Origin: CAYSAQ01 sp964429235
GTDB taxonomy: Bacteria > Margulisbacteria > Riflemargulisbacteria > GWF2-35-9 > DYQY01
Direction of reading: 5' to 3'
NCBI GenBank assembly: GCA_964429235.1
Contig: CAYSAQ010000009.1
Coordinates: forward strand, 11,113-75,112
Length of the DNA stretch: 64,000 nt
The number at the start of each line of letters is the position of its first letter. Position 1 is the stretch's first letter. Below the pieces are notes generated by a model. It did no database searches and was not told where the DNA came from. It saw only the letters and a program-made list of their open reading frames with translations. The translations under genes were made by a program, and so were the position numbers. This document shows positions 52,134-60,827 of this stretch, one piece after another.

Positions 52134-54182
52134 TTGAGAGTACATGAGGTAGCAAAAGAACTAGAACTTACTAATAAGGCGTTAATTAATGTCTTATCTA
52201 AAATAGATATAGAAGTGAAGAGTCATGCCTCAGCTTTGAGTGATGATGATTTTGCAAAGGTAAAAAAATACCTTGCAGAACTTGAGAATCCAACGAAAGA
52301 AGAATCTGCAGTAGAAGTTAAAGTATCTGCAGAAGATTCAGAAGTTGAAGAAGCTCCAAAGAAGAAAAGCAAGAAAAAACAGGATGAAGAAGAGCCTGAA
52401 GAAGAGATTAGAATAATTGAACTTAAAGGCAATAGCCTTACTGTTAAAGATTTTTGTGATTTGATTGAAACTCCACTTACTAGTGTTATGACATTAATGA
52501 TTCAAAAGGGAATGATGTTAAATCTAAACCAGAACATTGAATTTGAGTTAGCTGCAGATATTGCACTTGAATATAATATTATGCTTGAGCGTAAAGAGAC
52601 TAACTTAGCTGAAAAACAGCAGAAACGTGTTGAAGATGTATATATGTCTGAGATCGAAGAAGATGTGCGATTTTTAAAAGAAAGACCTCCAGTTGTTACG
52701 GTAATGGGACATGTTGACCATGGTAAAACTAAATTATTAGATGCTATTAGAAACACAAATGTTGCTGATGGTGAATCTGGTGGAATTACTCAGCATATAG
52801 GTGCTTATCAAGTAGATATTAATGGAAAAAGAATAACATTTATTGATACTCCTGGTCACGAAGCTTTTACTGAAATAAGAGCTAGAGGTGCAAATATCAC
52901 TGATATTGTAATTCTAGTAGTTGCTGCCGATGATGGAATCATGCCTCAGACAAAAGAAGCTATCCACCATGCTAAGTCAGCAAAAGTGCCAATAATAGTT
53001 GCTATTAACAAAATGGATAAGCCAGATGCAAATGCTGATAAAGTTAAACAGCAATTAGTTGAGTATGAATTAGTTCCTGAAGATTGGGGAGGAAGCACAA
53101 TATGTGTTCCTATTTCAGCTTTAGAAGGAACTGGTATTGAAGATATATTAGAAATGATTTTACTTGTTGCAGAGACAGAAGAGTTAAAAGCTAATCCTAA
53201 TAAAAAAGCTACGGCGATTGTATTAGAATCTCATCTTTCAATCACTAGAGGTCCTGTAACGACTGTTCTTGTTAAGAGTGGAACCATAAGAATAGGTAAT
53301 CCGTTTGTTATTGGTCCAGTATACGGAAAAGTCAGAGCACTTATCGATGATGAAGGAAATAAGATTAAAGAAGCTGGCCCATCAACACCTGTTGAGGTTT
53401 TAGGTCTTTCAGATGTTCCAGGAGCCGGAGATGTAATGCAAGTAGTTACTACAGACAAAGAGTCTAAGAAAATAGCTAATAGTAGAGCTGATGAGTTGAT
53501 AGATTTAAAGAGACAGCAAAAGAAGACAGTAACTCTTGATGAGTTTTCTAGAAAGATTAATGCTGGAGAAATGACAACATTAAATCTTATTATTAAAGCT
53601 GATGTTCAAGGATCATTAGAAGCAATTATTAATTCTATTGCGAAGATAGCGCTTACAGACGCAAGTATTCACGTTGTACATAGTGGCATAGGGCTTATTA
53701 CTGAATCTGATGTAATGTTAGCATCAGCTTCAAATGCAATTGTAATGGGATTCCATGTAGGTGTTCCAGTTTCTATTAAGACTAAGGCCGAAGATGAAGG
53801 TGTAGTTGTAAGATTATATAGTATTATTTATAAATTATTAGAAGATGCAGAGTCTACTGTTAAAGGTATGCTTAAGCCTGTGTTTGAAAAAGAATTAACA
53901 GGTACAGCTGAAGTAAGACAATTATTTAAATTCTCTAAAGTTGGTACTATTGCTGGATGTTACATTACCGAGGGTAAAGTAGTAAGAGGCAATGATATGG
54001 AAATATATAGAGGCGACACAATGATTTATGATGGTAGTCTTGATTCGTTGAAGAGATTCACAGAAGATATAAGAGAAGTTTCTAGTGGCTTTGAATGCGG
54101 TATCGTTATTGATGGTTTTGATGATTTTCAAGAAGGCGATTTAGTAAAAGTATTTACTTTAAAAGAAGTAAAGCCTATATAA
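52134..54182 (+). CDS. infB: Translation initiation factor IF-2
   Basis: 682 residues. Starts with TTG preceded by AAGGAG. An IF2-N-type domain (MRVHEVAKELELTNKALINV), then a charged linker (KKKSKKKQDEEEPEEE), a second N-domain, then the GTPase with GHVDHGKTKLLDAIR near 192, DTPGHEAF, NKMD and the beta-barrel domains. C-terminal part has VRQLFKFSKVGTIAGCYITEG. The linker is short, giving a protein much smaller than E. coli IF-2. Confidence 0.97.
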   Translation: MRVHEVAKELELTNKALINVLSKIDIEVKSHASALSDDDFAKVKKYLAELENPTKEESAVEVKVSAEDSEVEEAPKKKSKKKQDEEEPEEEIRIIELKGNSLTVKDFCDLIETPLTSVMTLMIQKGMMLNLNQNIEFELAADIALEYNIMLERKETNLAEKQQKRVEDVYMSEIEEDVRFLKERPPVVTVMGHVDHGKTKLLDAIRNTNVADGESGGITQHIGAYQVDINGKRITFIDTPGHEAFTEIRARGANITDIVILVVAADDGIMPQTKEAIHHAKSAKVPIIVAINKMDKPDANADKVKQQLVEYELVPEDWGGSTICVPISALEGTGIEDILEMILLVAETEELKANPNKKATAIVLESHLSITRGPVTTVLVKSGTIRIGNPFVIGPVYGKVRALIDDEGNKIKEAGPSTPVEVLGLSDVPGAGDVMQVVTTDKESKKIANSRADELIDLKRQQKKTVTLDEFSRKINAGEMTTLNLIIKADVQGSLEAIINSIAKIALTDASIHVVHSGIGLITESDVMLASASNAIVMGFHVGVPVSIKTKAEDEGVVVRLYSIIYKLLEDAESTVKGMLKPVFEKELTGTAEVRQLFKFSKVGTIAGCYITEGKVVRGNDMEIYRGDTMIYDGSLDSLKRFTEDIREVSSGFECGIVIDGFDDFQEGDLVKVFTLKEVKPI

Positions 54183-54198
54183 TCCCCCGGAGAACTCA

Positions 54199-54540
54199 AT
54201 GGTTGAAAGACATATACGTGTAGCTGAAGAGATAAAAAAAGCTATTTATCCAATTATTAATACAGAGTTAAAAAAACCAATTCAGTTTTTTAGCATTTGC
54301 CATGTAAAATTAGCTAAAGATATTTCTTTTGCAAAGATTTACGTTAGTTTTTTTACAAAAGCTGGCGAAAAAGATTTAGAAAAAATTAATGCAGCAAAAG
54401 GTTTCATAAGAAGCAGATTAGCAAAAATTATAAAAGTAAAAAAGATTCCAGAACTTAGTTTTGTTTTAGATGAATCACTTAAAATTGGTGGAGATGTCCT
54501 GGATACTTTGAATTCTATGGATATACCAAAGGACGAGTAG
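54199..54540 (+). CDS. rbfA: Ribosome-binding factor A
   Basis: 113 residues, KH-fold protein for 16S rRNA 5' end maturation and cold adaptation. Typical LAKDISFAKIYVSFF and PELSFVLDESLKIGG. GGAG lies 8 nt before the ATG. Its stop overlaps the GTG of the next gene by one base. Confidence 0.92.
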   Translation: MVERHIRVAEEIKKAIYPIINTELKKPIQFFSICHVKLAKDISFAKIYVSFFTKAGEKDLEKINAAKGFIRSRLAKIIKVKKIPELSFVLDESLKIGGDVLDTLNSMDIPKDE

Positions 54541-55505
54541 TGGTCTCAAGTAATGTTTTATTCCAAATAGAAGAAAAGCTTGTTCAGAGCAAAGGTGTTC
54601 TAGTCTTAGCTCATGATTACCCTGACGGTGACGCTGTTGGTTCTGTGGTTGCTATGTGCAATTACCTATCTAGTATCGGTAAAGTTTTTTTCGTATATTA
54701 CAACAATCTAGAAGAAGAGCAATGGGCAGAGTTCTCACTTATAAATAAAGATAAAAGAGTTACATTAGAGCAGATAGCTGACATTAATGCCGATGTGGTT
54801 TGTGTTCTGGATAGTAGCAATGTTGATAGATTAGGCCCAGTAAAAGAGACTCTTTCAGGGTTTAAAACTGTTATTAATATAGATCATCATGGCGACAATA
54901 GCTTATTTGGTGATATCAATTTAGTAGAGCAATCTGCTGCAACTGGTGAAGTTTTATATAATATTTTTGAAGAGCTTGGTTGGTCGGTAGATTCTGACAC
55001 AGCTGTGGCTTTGTTGATTGCTATTATTTCTGATTCAGGACGGTTTCAATATATAAACACACATCCTAGATTGTTTAAGATAGTGATGAATTTAGTAGAA
55101 ATTTGTGGAATGGAAGCATATTTTCAAGTTGTACAGAATCTTTACGAACAAGTATCTTTGCAAAAGCTTCAGTTGTTCAGTGAGATAATTAGGAATGTAG
55201 AATTTTATAATAAAGTAGTGGCTTTTTCTTTTATTGAAGAAGATGCTGGTCTTACAGAAGGACTTATTGAACAGATAAGAGCTATCAAAGGTGTGAAGGT
55301 TGCTGTGTTAGCTAGAAAAGTTGGAGACTTAATTAAAATGAGTTTCAGGTCTAAAGATAAAGACTGTAGTGTGAGAGAGCTTGCTAGCAAATTTGGAGGT
55401 GGTGGACACCCAGGAGCTGCTGGAGCTTCTATGCCTTTAGTCGATTATGAGAAGCAAATAGTTGAAATTCAAAATATCATTAAGGAATATGCTGAGAGTC
55501 TGTAA
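54540..55505 (+). CDS. nrnA: Bifunctional oligoribonuclease / pAp phosphatase NrnA, DHH family
   Basis: 321 residues. DHH domain with LAHDYPDGDAVGS, VVCVLDSSN, and DHHGDN, plus the DHHA1 end GGGGHPGAAGAS. Degrades short RNA (nanoRNA) and 3'-phosphoadenosine 5'-phosphate. GTG start shared with the rbfA stop (TAGTG). Confidence 0.92.
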   Translation: MVSSNVLFQIEEKLVQSKGVLVLAHDYPDGDAVGSVVAMCNYLSSIGKVFFVYYNNLEEEQWAEFSLINKDKRVTLEQIADINADVVCVLDSSNVDRLGPVKETLSGFKTVINIDHHGDNSLFGDINLVEQSAATGEVLYNIFEELGWSVDSDTAVALLIAIISDSGRFQYINTHPRLFKIVMNLVEICGMEAYFQVVQNLYEQVSLQKLQLFSEIIRNVEFYNKVVAFSFIEEDAGLTEGLIEQIRAIKGVKVAVLARKVGDLIKMSFRSKDKDCSVRELASKFGGGGHPGAAGASMPLVDYEKQIVEIQNIIKEYAESL

Positions 55506-56296
55506 TGAAGCAGAGTGCTGATATACCTCAAGGTTTTTATAATATAAATAAGCCATCTGGCTGGACTTCATTTGATGTCGTAAACAAAATCAGAAATTTA
55601 TCAGGAGAGAAAAAAGTTGGGCATGCAGGGACATTAGATCCACTCGCAACAGGTGTATTAGTTGTGGCTGTAGGGAAACCATTTACAAAACAGCTTACAG
55701 AATTATCAGGAACAGATAAAGTATACAATTTTGAGATAACTTTTGGAGTAGAGACAGAGAGTCACGACCTAGAAGGTGCTGTTGTCCGCAAAGAGGCTCC
55801 AGTAGGCATAACTAAAGAAAAAGTAGAGAGTGTTTTAACTCAGTTTACAGGAGATATTGAGCAGATACCGCCAATGTATTCAGCTATTAAGAAGAATGGC
55901 AGACGTTTGTATGAGTATGCTAGAAAAGGTCAGACAGTAGAGATGCCCCCAAGACAAGTTACTGTATATAGTTTGGAGTTACTTTCTTTTTCTGACCCTT
56001 CCGACTTCACCTCTAGTGAAGTCACCTCCCCTATTAGGGGAGGCAATGAGAAGTCGCCCCTAATAGGGGAGATGTCAGCTCCGCTGACAGAGGGGTCTTT
56101 AGAAGAATATCCAAGGGTAACATTGAGAGCCAAGGTTTCCAAGGGAACTTATGTTCGTTCTTTATCATTTGATATTGGTGTAGCGCTAGGGTCATTTGGT
56201 GTTTGTAGTAAGCTTATAAGAGAAGCTGTATCAGATTATAAGCTAGAAGATTCTAGAACAATAGAATCATTTATGGAGAATAGTACTGATGAATGA
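55505..56296 (+). CDS. truB: tRNA pseudouridine(55) synthase TruB with an inserted repeat
   Basis: 263 residues. Catalytic Asp45 in GHAGTLDPLATGVL, then IPPMYSAIKKNGRRLYEYARKG and SKGTYVRSLSFDIG. Between LELLSFS and EYPRVTLRAKVSKGTY, about 35 extra residues (164-198) are encoded by a palindromic repeat, so the frame is kept and the insertion probably sits in a loop before the strand that leads to KGTY. Overlaps ribF by 8 bp. Confidence 0.93.
   Translation: MKQSADIPQGFYNINKPSGWTSFDVVNKIRNLSGEKKVGHAGTLDPLATGVLVVAVGKPFTKQLTELSGTDKVYNFEITFGVETESHDLEGAVVRKEAPVGITKEKVESVLTQFTGDIEQIPPMYSAIKKNGRRLYEYARKGQTVEMPPRQVTVYSLELLSFSDPSDFTSSEVTSPIRGGNEKSPLIGEMSAPLTEGSLEEYPRVTLRAKVSKGTYVRSLSFDIGVALGSFGVCSKLIREAVSDYKLEDSRTIESFMENSTDE
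55994..56097 (+). repeat. Palindromic repeat inserted in frame in truB
   Basis: GACCCTTCCG at the left and GAGGGGTC at the right, with hairpins GACTTCAC / GTGAAGTC and CCCCTATTAGGGG / CCCCTAATAGGGG inside, and the GTCAGC / GCTGAC palindrome of the other copies. 104 bp, open in the truB frame. Confidence 0.85.
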
Positions 56297-57176
56297 ACCT
56301 TTACAATTATTAGAGAAATATAATGAGAACGTAAACCTTGATGTGGTACGTGGGTCTTCAATAGCTATCGGAGCTTTCGATGGATGTCATTTAGGGCATA
56401 ATGAGCTTTTGTCTAAGGCTGACTATGCACTAGCTTTTTGGCCATTGCCTAAGACCTTGTTTTCAAAAGATATTAAATGCCTATCAATCTTAAATGAAAA
56501 GAAAAGTTTATATGAGAACTTTTTGTTTGTAGAGTTCGATAAAAAGTTTGCATCTAGATCAGCTGAATATTTTATGGATTTTATAGAAAATAGTTTTGCT
56601 CCATCAAAGATAGTTGTAGGATGGGATTTTCGTTTTGGCAGAAGGCTTGAAGGTGGGGTTCTTGAAATAGAACAGTATATTAAAAAGAACAATCTTAAGA
56701 CCGAATTGATTGTTATACCTCCAGTTATGGTGGATGGTGAGATTGCCAAAAGTACTGCGATTAGAGATTATTTGGCAGTGGGAAATCTTGAAAAGGCTAA
56801 CAGTATGTTAGGCTATGATTTTTTCTGCATATCAGAAGTTGTAAAAGGTAAGGGTGTTGGTAAAACATTAGGCTTTCCTACTATTAATCTTGTTATAGAT
56901 GAGAGGAAGCAGTTGCCATTGCCTGGAGTATACGCAGGCACAGCGTTGGTTGATGGACAAGAGCTAATGGCGGCAATAAGTTTGCTGGATAGAGGTGGCC
57001 AACTAGATTTAGAAGCTTTTTTGTTAGATTTTAAAGGGGATATATACGGTGAAGAAGTTAAGCTATCTTTTCATAGTTTTATAAGAGAATCTATTAAGTT
57101 TGAAAATCATGAGCAGCTTAGTAAACAAATTGCTAAAGATGTAGAGAAGGTTTCTGAATATCTAGCTTGCAGCTAG
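56289..57176 (+). CDS. ribF: Bifunctional riboflavin kinase / FAD synthetase
   Basis: 295 residues. Makes FMN and FAD. N-terminal nucleotidyltransferase with AIGAFDGCHLGHNELL, containing the H-x-G-H motif. C-terminal flavokinase with GKTLGFPTINL and LPGVYAGTA. The N-terminal domain is divergent but the nucleotidyltransferase signature is present. Overlaps truB by 8 bp. Confidence 0.92.
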   Translation: MNEPLQLLEKYNENVNLDVVRGSSIAIGAFDGCHLGHNELLSKADYALAFWPLPKTLFSKDIKCLSILNEKKSLYENFLFVEFDKKFASRSAEYFMDFIENSFAPSKIVVGWDFRFGRRLEGGVLEIEQYIKKNNLKTELIVIPPVMVDGEIAKSTAIRDYLAVGNLEKANSMLGYDFFCISEVVKGKGVGKTLGFPTINLVIDERKQLPLPGVYAGTALVDGQELMAAISLLDRGGQLDLEAFLLDFKGDIYGEEVKLSFHSFIRESIKFENHEQLSKQIAKDVEKVSEYLACS

Positions 57177-57198
57177 TTATTGTCGCAGGTAATATAAT

Positions 57199-57226
57199 TT
57201 GACTAGTACAGAATACCTGTTATGAT
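57199..57226 (+). promoter_or_regulatory. Promoter of the DEAD-box helicase gene with a long leader
   Basis: TTGACT, 16 nt, TATGAT. The ATG is 152 nt downstream. GAATACCTG occurs at 57211-57219 and again at 57260-57268, once in the promoter and once in the leader. Long leaders are typical of cold-regulated DEAD-box helicase mRNAs. Confidence 0.55.
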
Positions 57227-57378
57227 GCAGAGGTACTAAAACTTATACGTGAAATACCGGAATACCTGATCATTAACCAAATTTGAACAACTTTTCCATC
57301 TTTAATTTTTTAAATTAACTATTTCACTAACAAGTGATATTACAAATAGCGATTTGAAGAAAAGAAAAGAGGAAAAAA

Positions 57379-58965
57379 ATGACAGAGAAAAAGAAATTCA
57401 GTGAATTGGGGCTTTCAGATAGAGTATTGAAAGCAATATATAAGAAGGGTTTTGAAGAGCCAAGTGACATCCAGTCTATGGTAATTCCCCTAATGCTACA
57501 AAATGATACAAACATCATTGCACAAGCACAAACAGGAACAGGTAAGACAGCCGCTTTTGGCCTTCCACTTATAGAATTAATAGATCCAAACAAAAGAAGT
57601 GTTCAGGCATTAATCTTAGCTCCTACAAGAGAGTTAGCTATTCAGGTTTCTGAAGAGATTAATTCTTTAACAGGCAATAACGATATTGTTGTTGTTCCTA
57701 TCTATGGTGGACAGTCTATTGATCAGCAGTTAAGAAGATTAAAAAGAGGTGTTCATATTGTTGTTGGTACTCCAGGTAGAGTTATCGATCACCTTAAGAG
57801 AAAGACATTAAAATTGCAGGAGATAGATCATCTTATTTTAGATGAAGCAGATGAGATGCTTAATATGGGATTTGTTGAAGATATGGAAGAAATCTTCAAG
57901 TATACAAATCCTGAAAAGAGAACATTGTTGTTTTCAGCAACTATGCCAAGAAGAATTCTTGATTTAGCAAAGAAATATATGGATGGGTATGAGTTACTTG
58001 CAGTAAAAAATGCACAGCTTACTACTAATCTAACTGAACAAATTTATTTCGAAGTAAAGATGTCAGATAAGTTTGAGGCTCTTACTAGAATTATAGATAT
58101 TGTAGATGATTTTTATGGATTAATTTTTTGTAGAACAAAGATGGATGTAGATGAGCTTGTATCTCGTATGACTGATAGAGGTTATGATGCCGCTGCAATA
58201 CATGGTGATATTTCACAGGGACAAAGAGAGAAGACATTAGGACAGTTTAAAAAGAAGGTAGTTAATATTCTTGCAGCAACAGATGTAGCAGCAAGAGGTA
58301 TTGATGTAAACAATCTTACTCATGTTATTAATTTTTCATTACCACAAGATCCTGAAGCTTATGTCCATAGAATTGGAAGAACAGGAAGAGCTGGAAATCA
58401 AGGAACTGCTATCACATTTATTACTCCTAGTGAGTATAAGCGTCTTATGTTTATTCAGAAGATTGCAAAAACAGATATCAAGAAGTCTCAGGTTCCTGGT
58501 GTTGAACAGATTATTGAAAGCAAGAGAAAGAAAATTGCAGAAGATTTATCAGGGCTATTAGATAGCAATGTAGATAAATATTACACAGAATGGGCAGCAG
58601 ATATTACAGAAGACAAAGATCCTTCAGAGATAATTGCTTCATTATTAAGCTATTGTTTTGATGATGATCTTAATCCTAAGGCTTATGGCAAAATTCATGA
58701 TACAGGTTCAAGAGCTAGTCATGTTGATTTGCAAGGTAAAGCTAGATTGTTTGTAGCATTAGGTAGAAGAGATAATTACAATGCTTCAAAACTTGCTGAT
58801 TTGATTGTAAGTAAAGTTGATATTAGAAATAGAGAAATTAGTGATATTCAAATTAGAGACAACTTTAGTTTCATCACAGTTCCTTATGAAAAAGCAGAAC
58901 AAATTCTTGAAAGCTTTAAAGAAAAAGGACAAAGACCTCTTATTACACACGCTAAAAAGAAATAG
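57379..58965 (+). CDS. DEAD-box RNA helicase (CsdA/DeaD-like)
   Basis: 528 residues. Complete motif set: Q-motif GFEEPSDIQ, AQTGTGKTAAF, PTRELAIQ, TPGRVIDH, DEADEML, SATMP, RTKMDVDEL, TDVAARGID and HRIGRTGRAG. The C-terminal 130 residues include a DbpA-type RNA-binding fold (RLFVALGRRDNYN, then ISDIQIRDNFSFITVP), as in DbpA/CsdA. Probably acts in ribosome assembly or RNA decay, with cold induction possible. AGAGG precedes the ATG. Confidence 0.93.
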   Translation: MTEKKKFSELGLSDRVLKAIYKKGFEEPSDIQSMVIPLMLQNDTNIIAQAQTGTGKTAAFGLPLIELIDPNKRSVQALILAPTRELAIQVSEEINSLTGNNDIVVVPIYGGQSIDQQLRRLKRGVHIVVGTPGRVIDHLKRKTLKLQEIDHLILDEADEMLNMGFVEDMEEIFKYTNPEKRTLLFSATMPRRILDLAKKYMDGYELLAVKNAQLTTNLTEQIYFEVKMSDKFEALTRIIDIVDDFYGLIFCRTKMDVDELVSRMTDRGYDAAAIHGDISQGQREKTLGQFKKKVVNILAATDVAARGIDVNNLTHVINFSLPQDPEAYVHRIGRTGRAGNQGTAITFITPSEYKRLMFIQKIAKTDIKKSQVPGVEQIIESKRKKIAEDLSGLLDSNVDKYYTEWAADITEDKDPSEIIASLLSYCFDDDLNPKAYGKIHDTGSRASHVDLQGKARLFVALGRRDNYNASKLADLIVSKVDIRNREISDIQIRDNFSFITVPYEKAEQILESFKEKGQRPLITHAKKK

Positions 58966-58993
58966 TATTTCTTTAAATTAAAGTGTTTATCTT

Positions 58994-59025
58994 AAAAGCC
59001 CACTCGAAAGAGTGGGCTTTTTTTT
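58994..59025 (+). terminator. Intrinsic terminator after the helicase gene
   Basis: AAAAGCCCACTC GAAA GAGTGGGC followed by a run of eight T residues. Confidence 0.9.
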
Positions 59026-59028
59026 ATT

Positions 59029-59156
59029 AACACCCCCTCTGTACGCAAAAGCGTCCATCTCCCTACTTCGACAAGCTCAGCATATCGCCTCAATGGGGAG
59101 ATAGTTTTGTTGTTGTGTATTATTCTTTCCCTTGAGGGAAAGCCAGAAAGGGTGTT
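59029..59156. repeat. MITE-like element with AACACCC / GGGTGTT ends
   Basis: AACACCCCCTCTG at the left end and CAGAAAGGGTGTT at the right end form inverted ends around a 128-bp element with a CTTTCCC / GGGAAAG hairpin. A half copy is at 3538-3578. No ORF. Confidence 0.7.
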
Positions 59157-59202
59157 TGGTGGAGATTTCTAGTCCTCAAAAAACAGCATTTATGATATAC
59201 TA

Positions 59203-60219
59203 ATGAACCTAATGAAAGAACAATTATCCTATAAAGACGCTGGCGTAAACATAGAAGCTGGCTATGAAGCTGTAAAGAAGATATCGGCAAAGGTAAAGAC
59301 TACCTTTGATTCTCAAGTACTAGATAATTTTGGAAGTTTTGGAGGACTATTCTGTCCTGACCTTTCTGGTTATGATGAACCAGTATTAGTTTCTGGAACG
59401 GATGGAGTTGGTACTAAACTTCTTTTAGCTATCGAGACAGAGCAGCATACTACTATTGGTATCGATTTAGTAGCTATGTGTGTTAATGATATTATTTGCC
59501 TAGGCGCTAAGCCGTTATTCCTTTTAGATTATATTGGTATCCACAAGGTAGAGCCTGATAAGGTTGCTGCAATTGTTGACGGTATTGTAGAAGGATGTAA
59601 AAGAAGTAGATGTGCTCTAATTGGTGGTGAGACTGCTGAGATGAGAGATGTATATAAAAAAGGCGACTATGACTTAGCTGCATTTGTAGTAGGTATAGTT
59701 GATAAGAAGAAAGCTATTACTGGAGAGAAAGTAGCAGAAGGCGATGTTATTCTAAGACTTCCTTCTTCTGGTCTTCATAGTAATGGATATAGTCTTGCTA
59801 GAAAAATTATTGATAAATTAGAGGGAGAAGCTAGAGACGCGTTAATAGAAGCTGCTTTAGTTCCTACAACTATCTATGTTCAGAAAGTTCTAGAACTTTG
59901 TTCAAGATTTGATATACACGGTATAGCAAATATTACTGGTGGTGGACTTAGAGAGAATGTAGAAAGAGTTCTTCCGAAAGAGCTTGATGCTGTAATTGAT
60001 ACTACTAGCTGGGAAAGGCTTCCTGTCTTTGATGCTTTACAAAAAGTAGGAGATATCGCAGATAGTGAGATGTATAAAACATTTAATATGGGTGTTGGCA
60101 TGGTAATGGTTACAAACCAAAAGAATGCTGACGCGATTATGGAATTTGATCCAGCTATTTCGGTTATCGGCAAAATGGTGAAGGGGTCTAAACAAGTTAT
60201 CTTGGAGGGCCTTGCGTGA
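59203..60219 (+). CDS. purM: Phosphoribosylformylglycinamidine cyclo-ligase
   Basis: AIR synthetase of purine synthesis. 338 residues with SYKDAGVNIEAG, VSGTDGVGTKLLLA, DLVAMCVNDI and GGGLRENVERVLP. TATGAT ends 6 nt before the ATG at 59203, and a second in-frame ATG is at 59212, so the true start may be either. purN follows with a GTGA overlap. Confidence 0.95.
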   Translation: MNLMKEQLSYKDAGVNIEAGYEAVKKISAKVKTTFDSQVLDNFGSFGGLFCPDLSGYDEPVLVSGTDGVGTKLLLAIETEQHTTIGIDLVAMCVNDIICLGAKPLFLLDYIGIHKVEPDKVAAIVDGIVEGCKRSRCALIGGETAEMRDVYKKGDYDLAAFVVGIVDKKKAITGEKVAEGDVILRLPSSGLHSNGYSLARKIIDKLEGEARDALIEAALVPTTIYVQKVLELCSRFDIHGIANITGGGLRENVERVLPKELDAVIDTTSWERLPVFDALQKVGDIADSEMYKTFNMGVGMVMVTNQKNADAIMEFDPAISVIGKMVKGSKQVILEGLA

Positions 60220-60791
60220 GCAAACTAAGAGTAGCTTTCTTAGGTTCAGGTCGCGGTTCAAATTTTCTAGCTATTCAGAACAACATTAACAACGGCATGA
60301 TCAATGCTGATACTCAGGTTGTTATATCCAATAAAGATTCAAAGATGTTAGAGGTAGCCAGAGAGATGGATCTTACTGGTATATATCTAGACCCAAAAGG
60401 GTACGATTCCAAAGAAGAATATGATAAAGAGTTAGTACAGCTATTAGTAGCACATGGCGTGGACTTAGTTGTTCTTGCTGGATATATGAAGATATTAACT
60501 CCATTTTTTATAAACGCGTTTGAAGGAAAGATTATTAATATACATCCTTCATTACTTCCTGCTTTTAGAGGATTACATCCACAACAACAAGCAATTGATG
60601 CAGGTGTTAAGTTTGCAGGCGCCACCGTTCATTATGTTATTAACGAGTTAGATGCAGGGCCGATTATTGCGCAGGCAGTAGTTCCGCTATATCCAGAAGA
60701 TGATGAAGATAAGCTTTCTACAAGAATTATTGAGAAAGAACATGTTATCTATTCAGAAGCAATAAAGCTAATAATTGCCGGCAAGGCATAG
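60216..60791 (+). CDS. purN: Phosphoribosylglycinamide formyltransferase
   Basis: GAR transformylase, 191 residues. FLGSGRGSNFLAI at the N-terminus and the active-site block INIHPSLLPAFRGLHP with the catalytic Asn and His, then NELDAGPIIAQ with the Asp. GTG start overlaps the purM stop; TTGGAGGG is upstream. Confidence 0.94.
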   Translation: MSKLRVAFLGSGRGSNFLAIQNNINNGMINADTQVVISNKDSKMLEVAREMDLTGIYLDPKGYDSKEEYDKELVQLLVAHGVDLVVLAGYMKILTPFFINAFEGKIINIHPSLLPAFRGLHPQQQAIDAGVKFAGATVHYVINELDAGPIIAQAVVPLYPEDDEDKLSTRIIEKEHVIYSEAIKLIIAGKA

Positions 60792-60827
60792 CTCAGCAGA
60801 GCATAGATATAAACTAGGAGGAAATAT

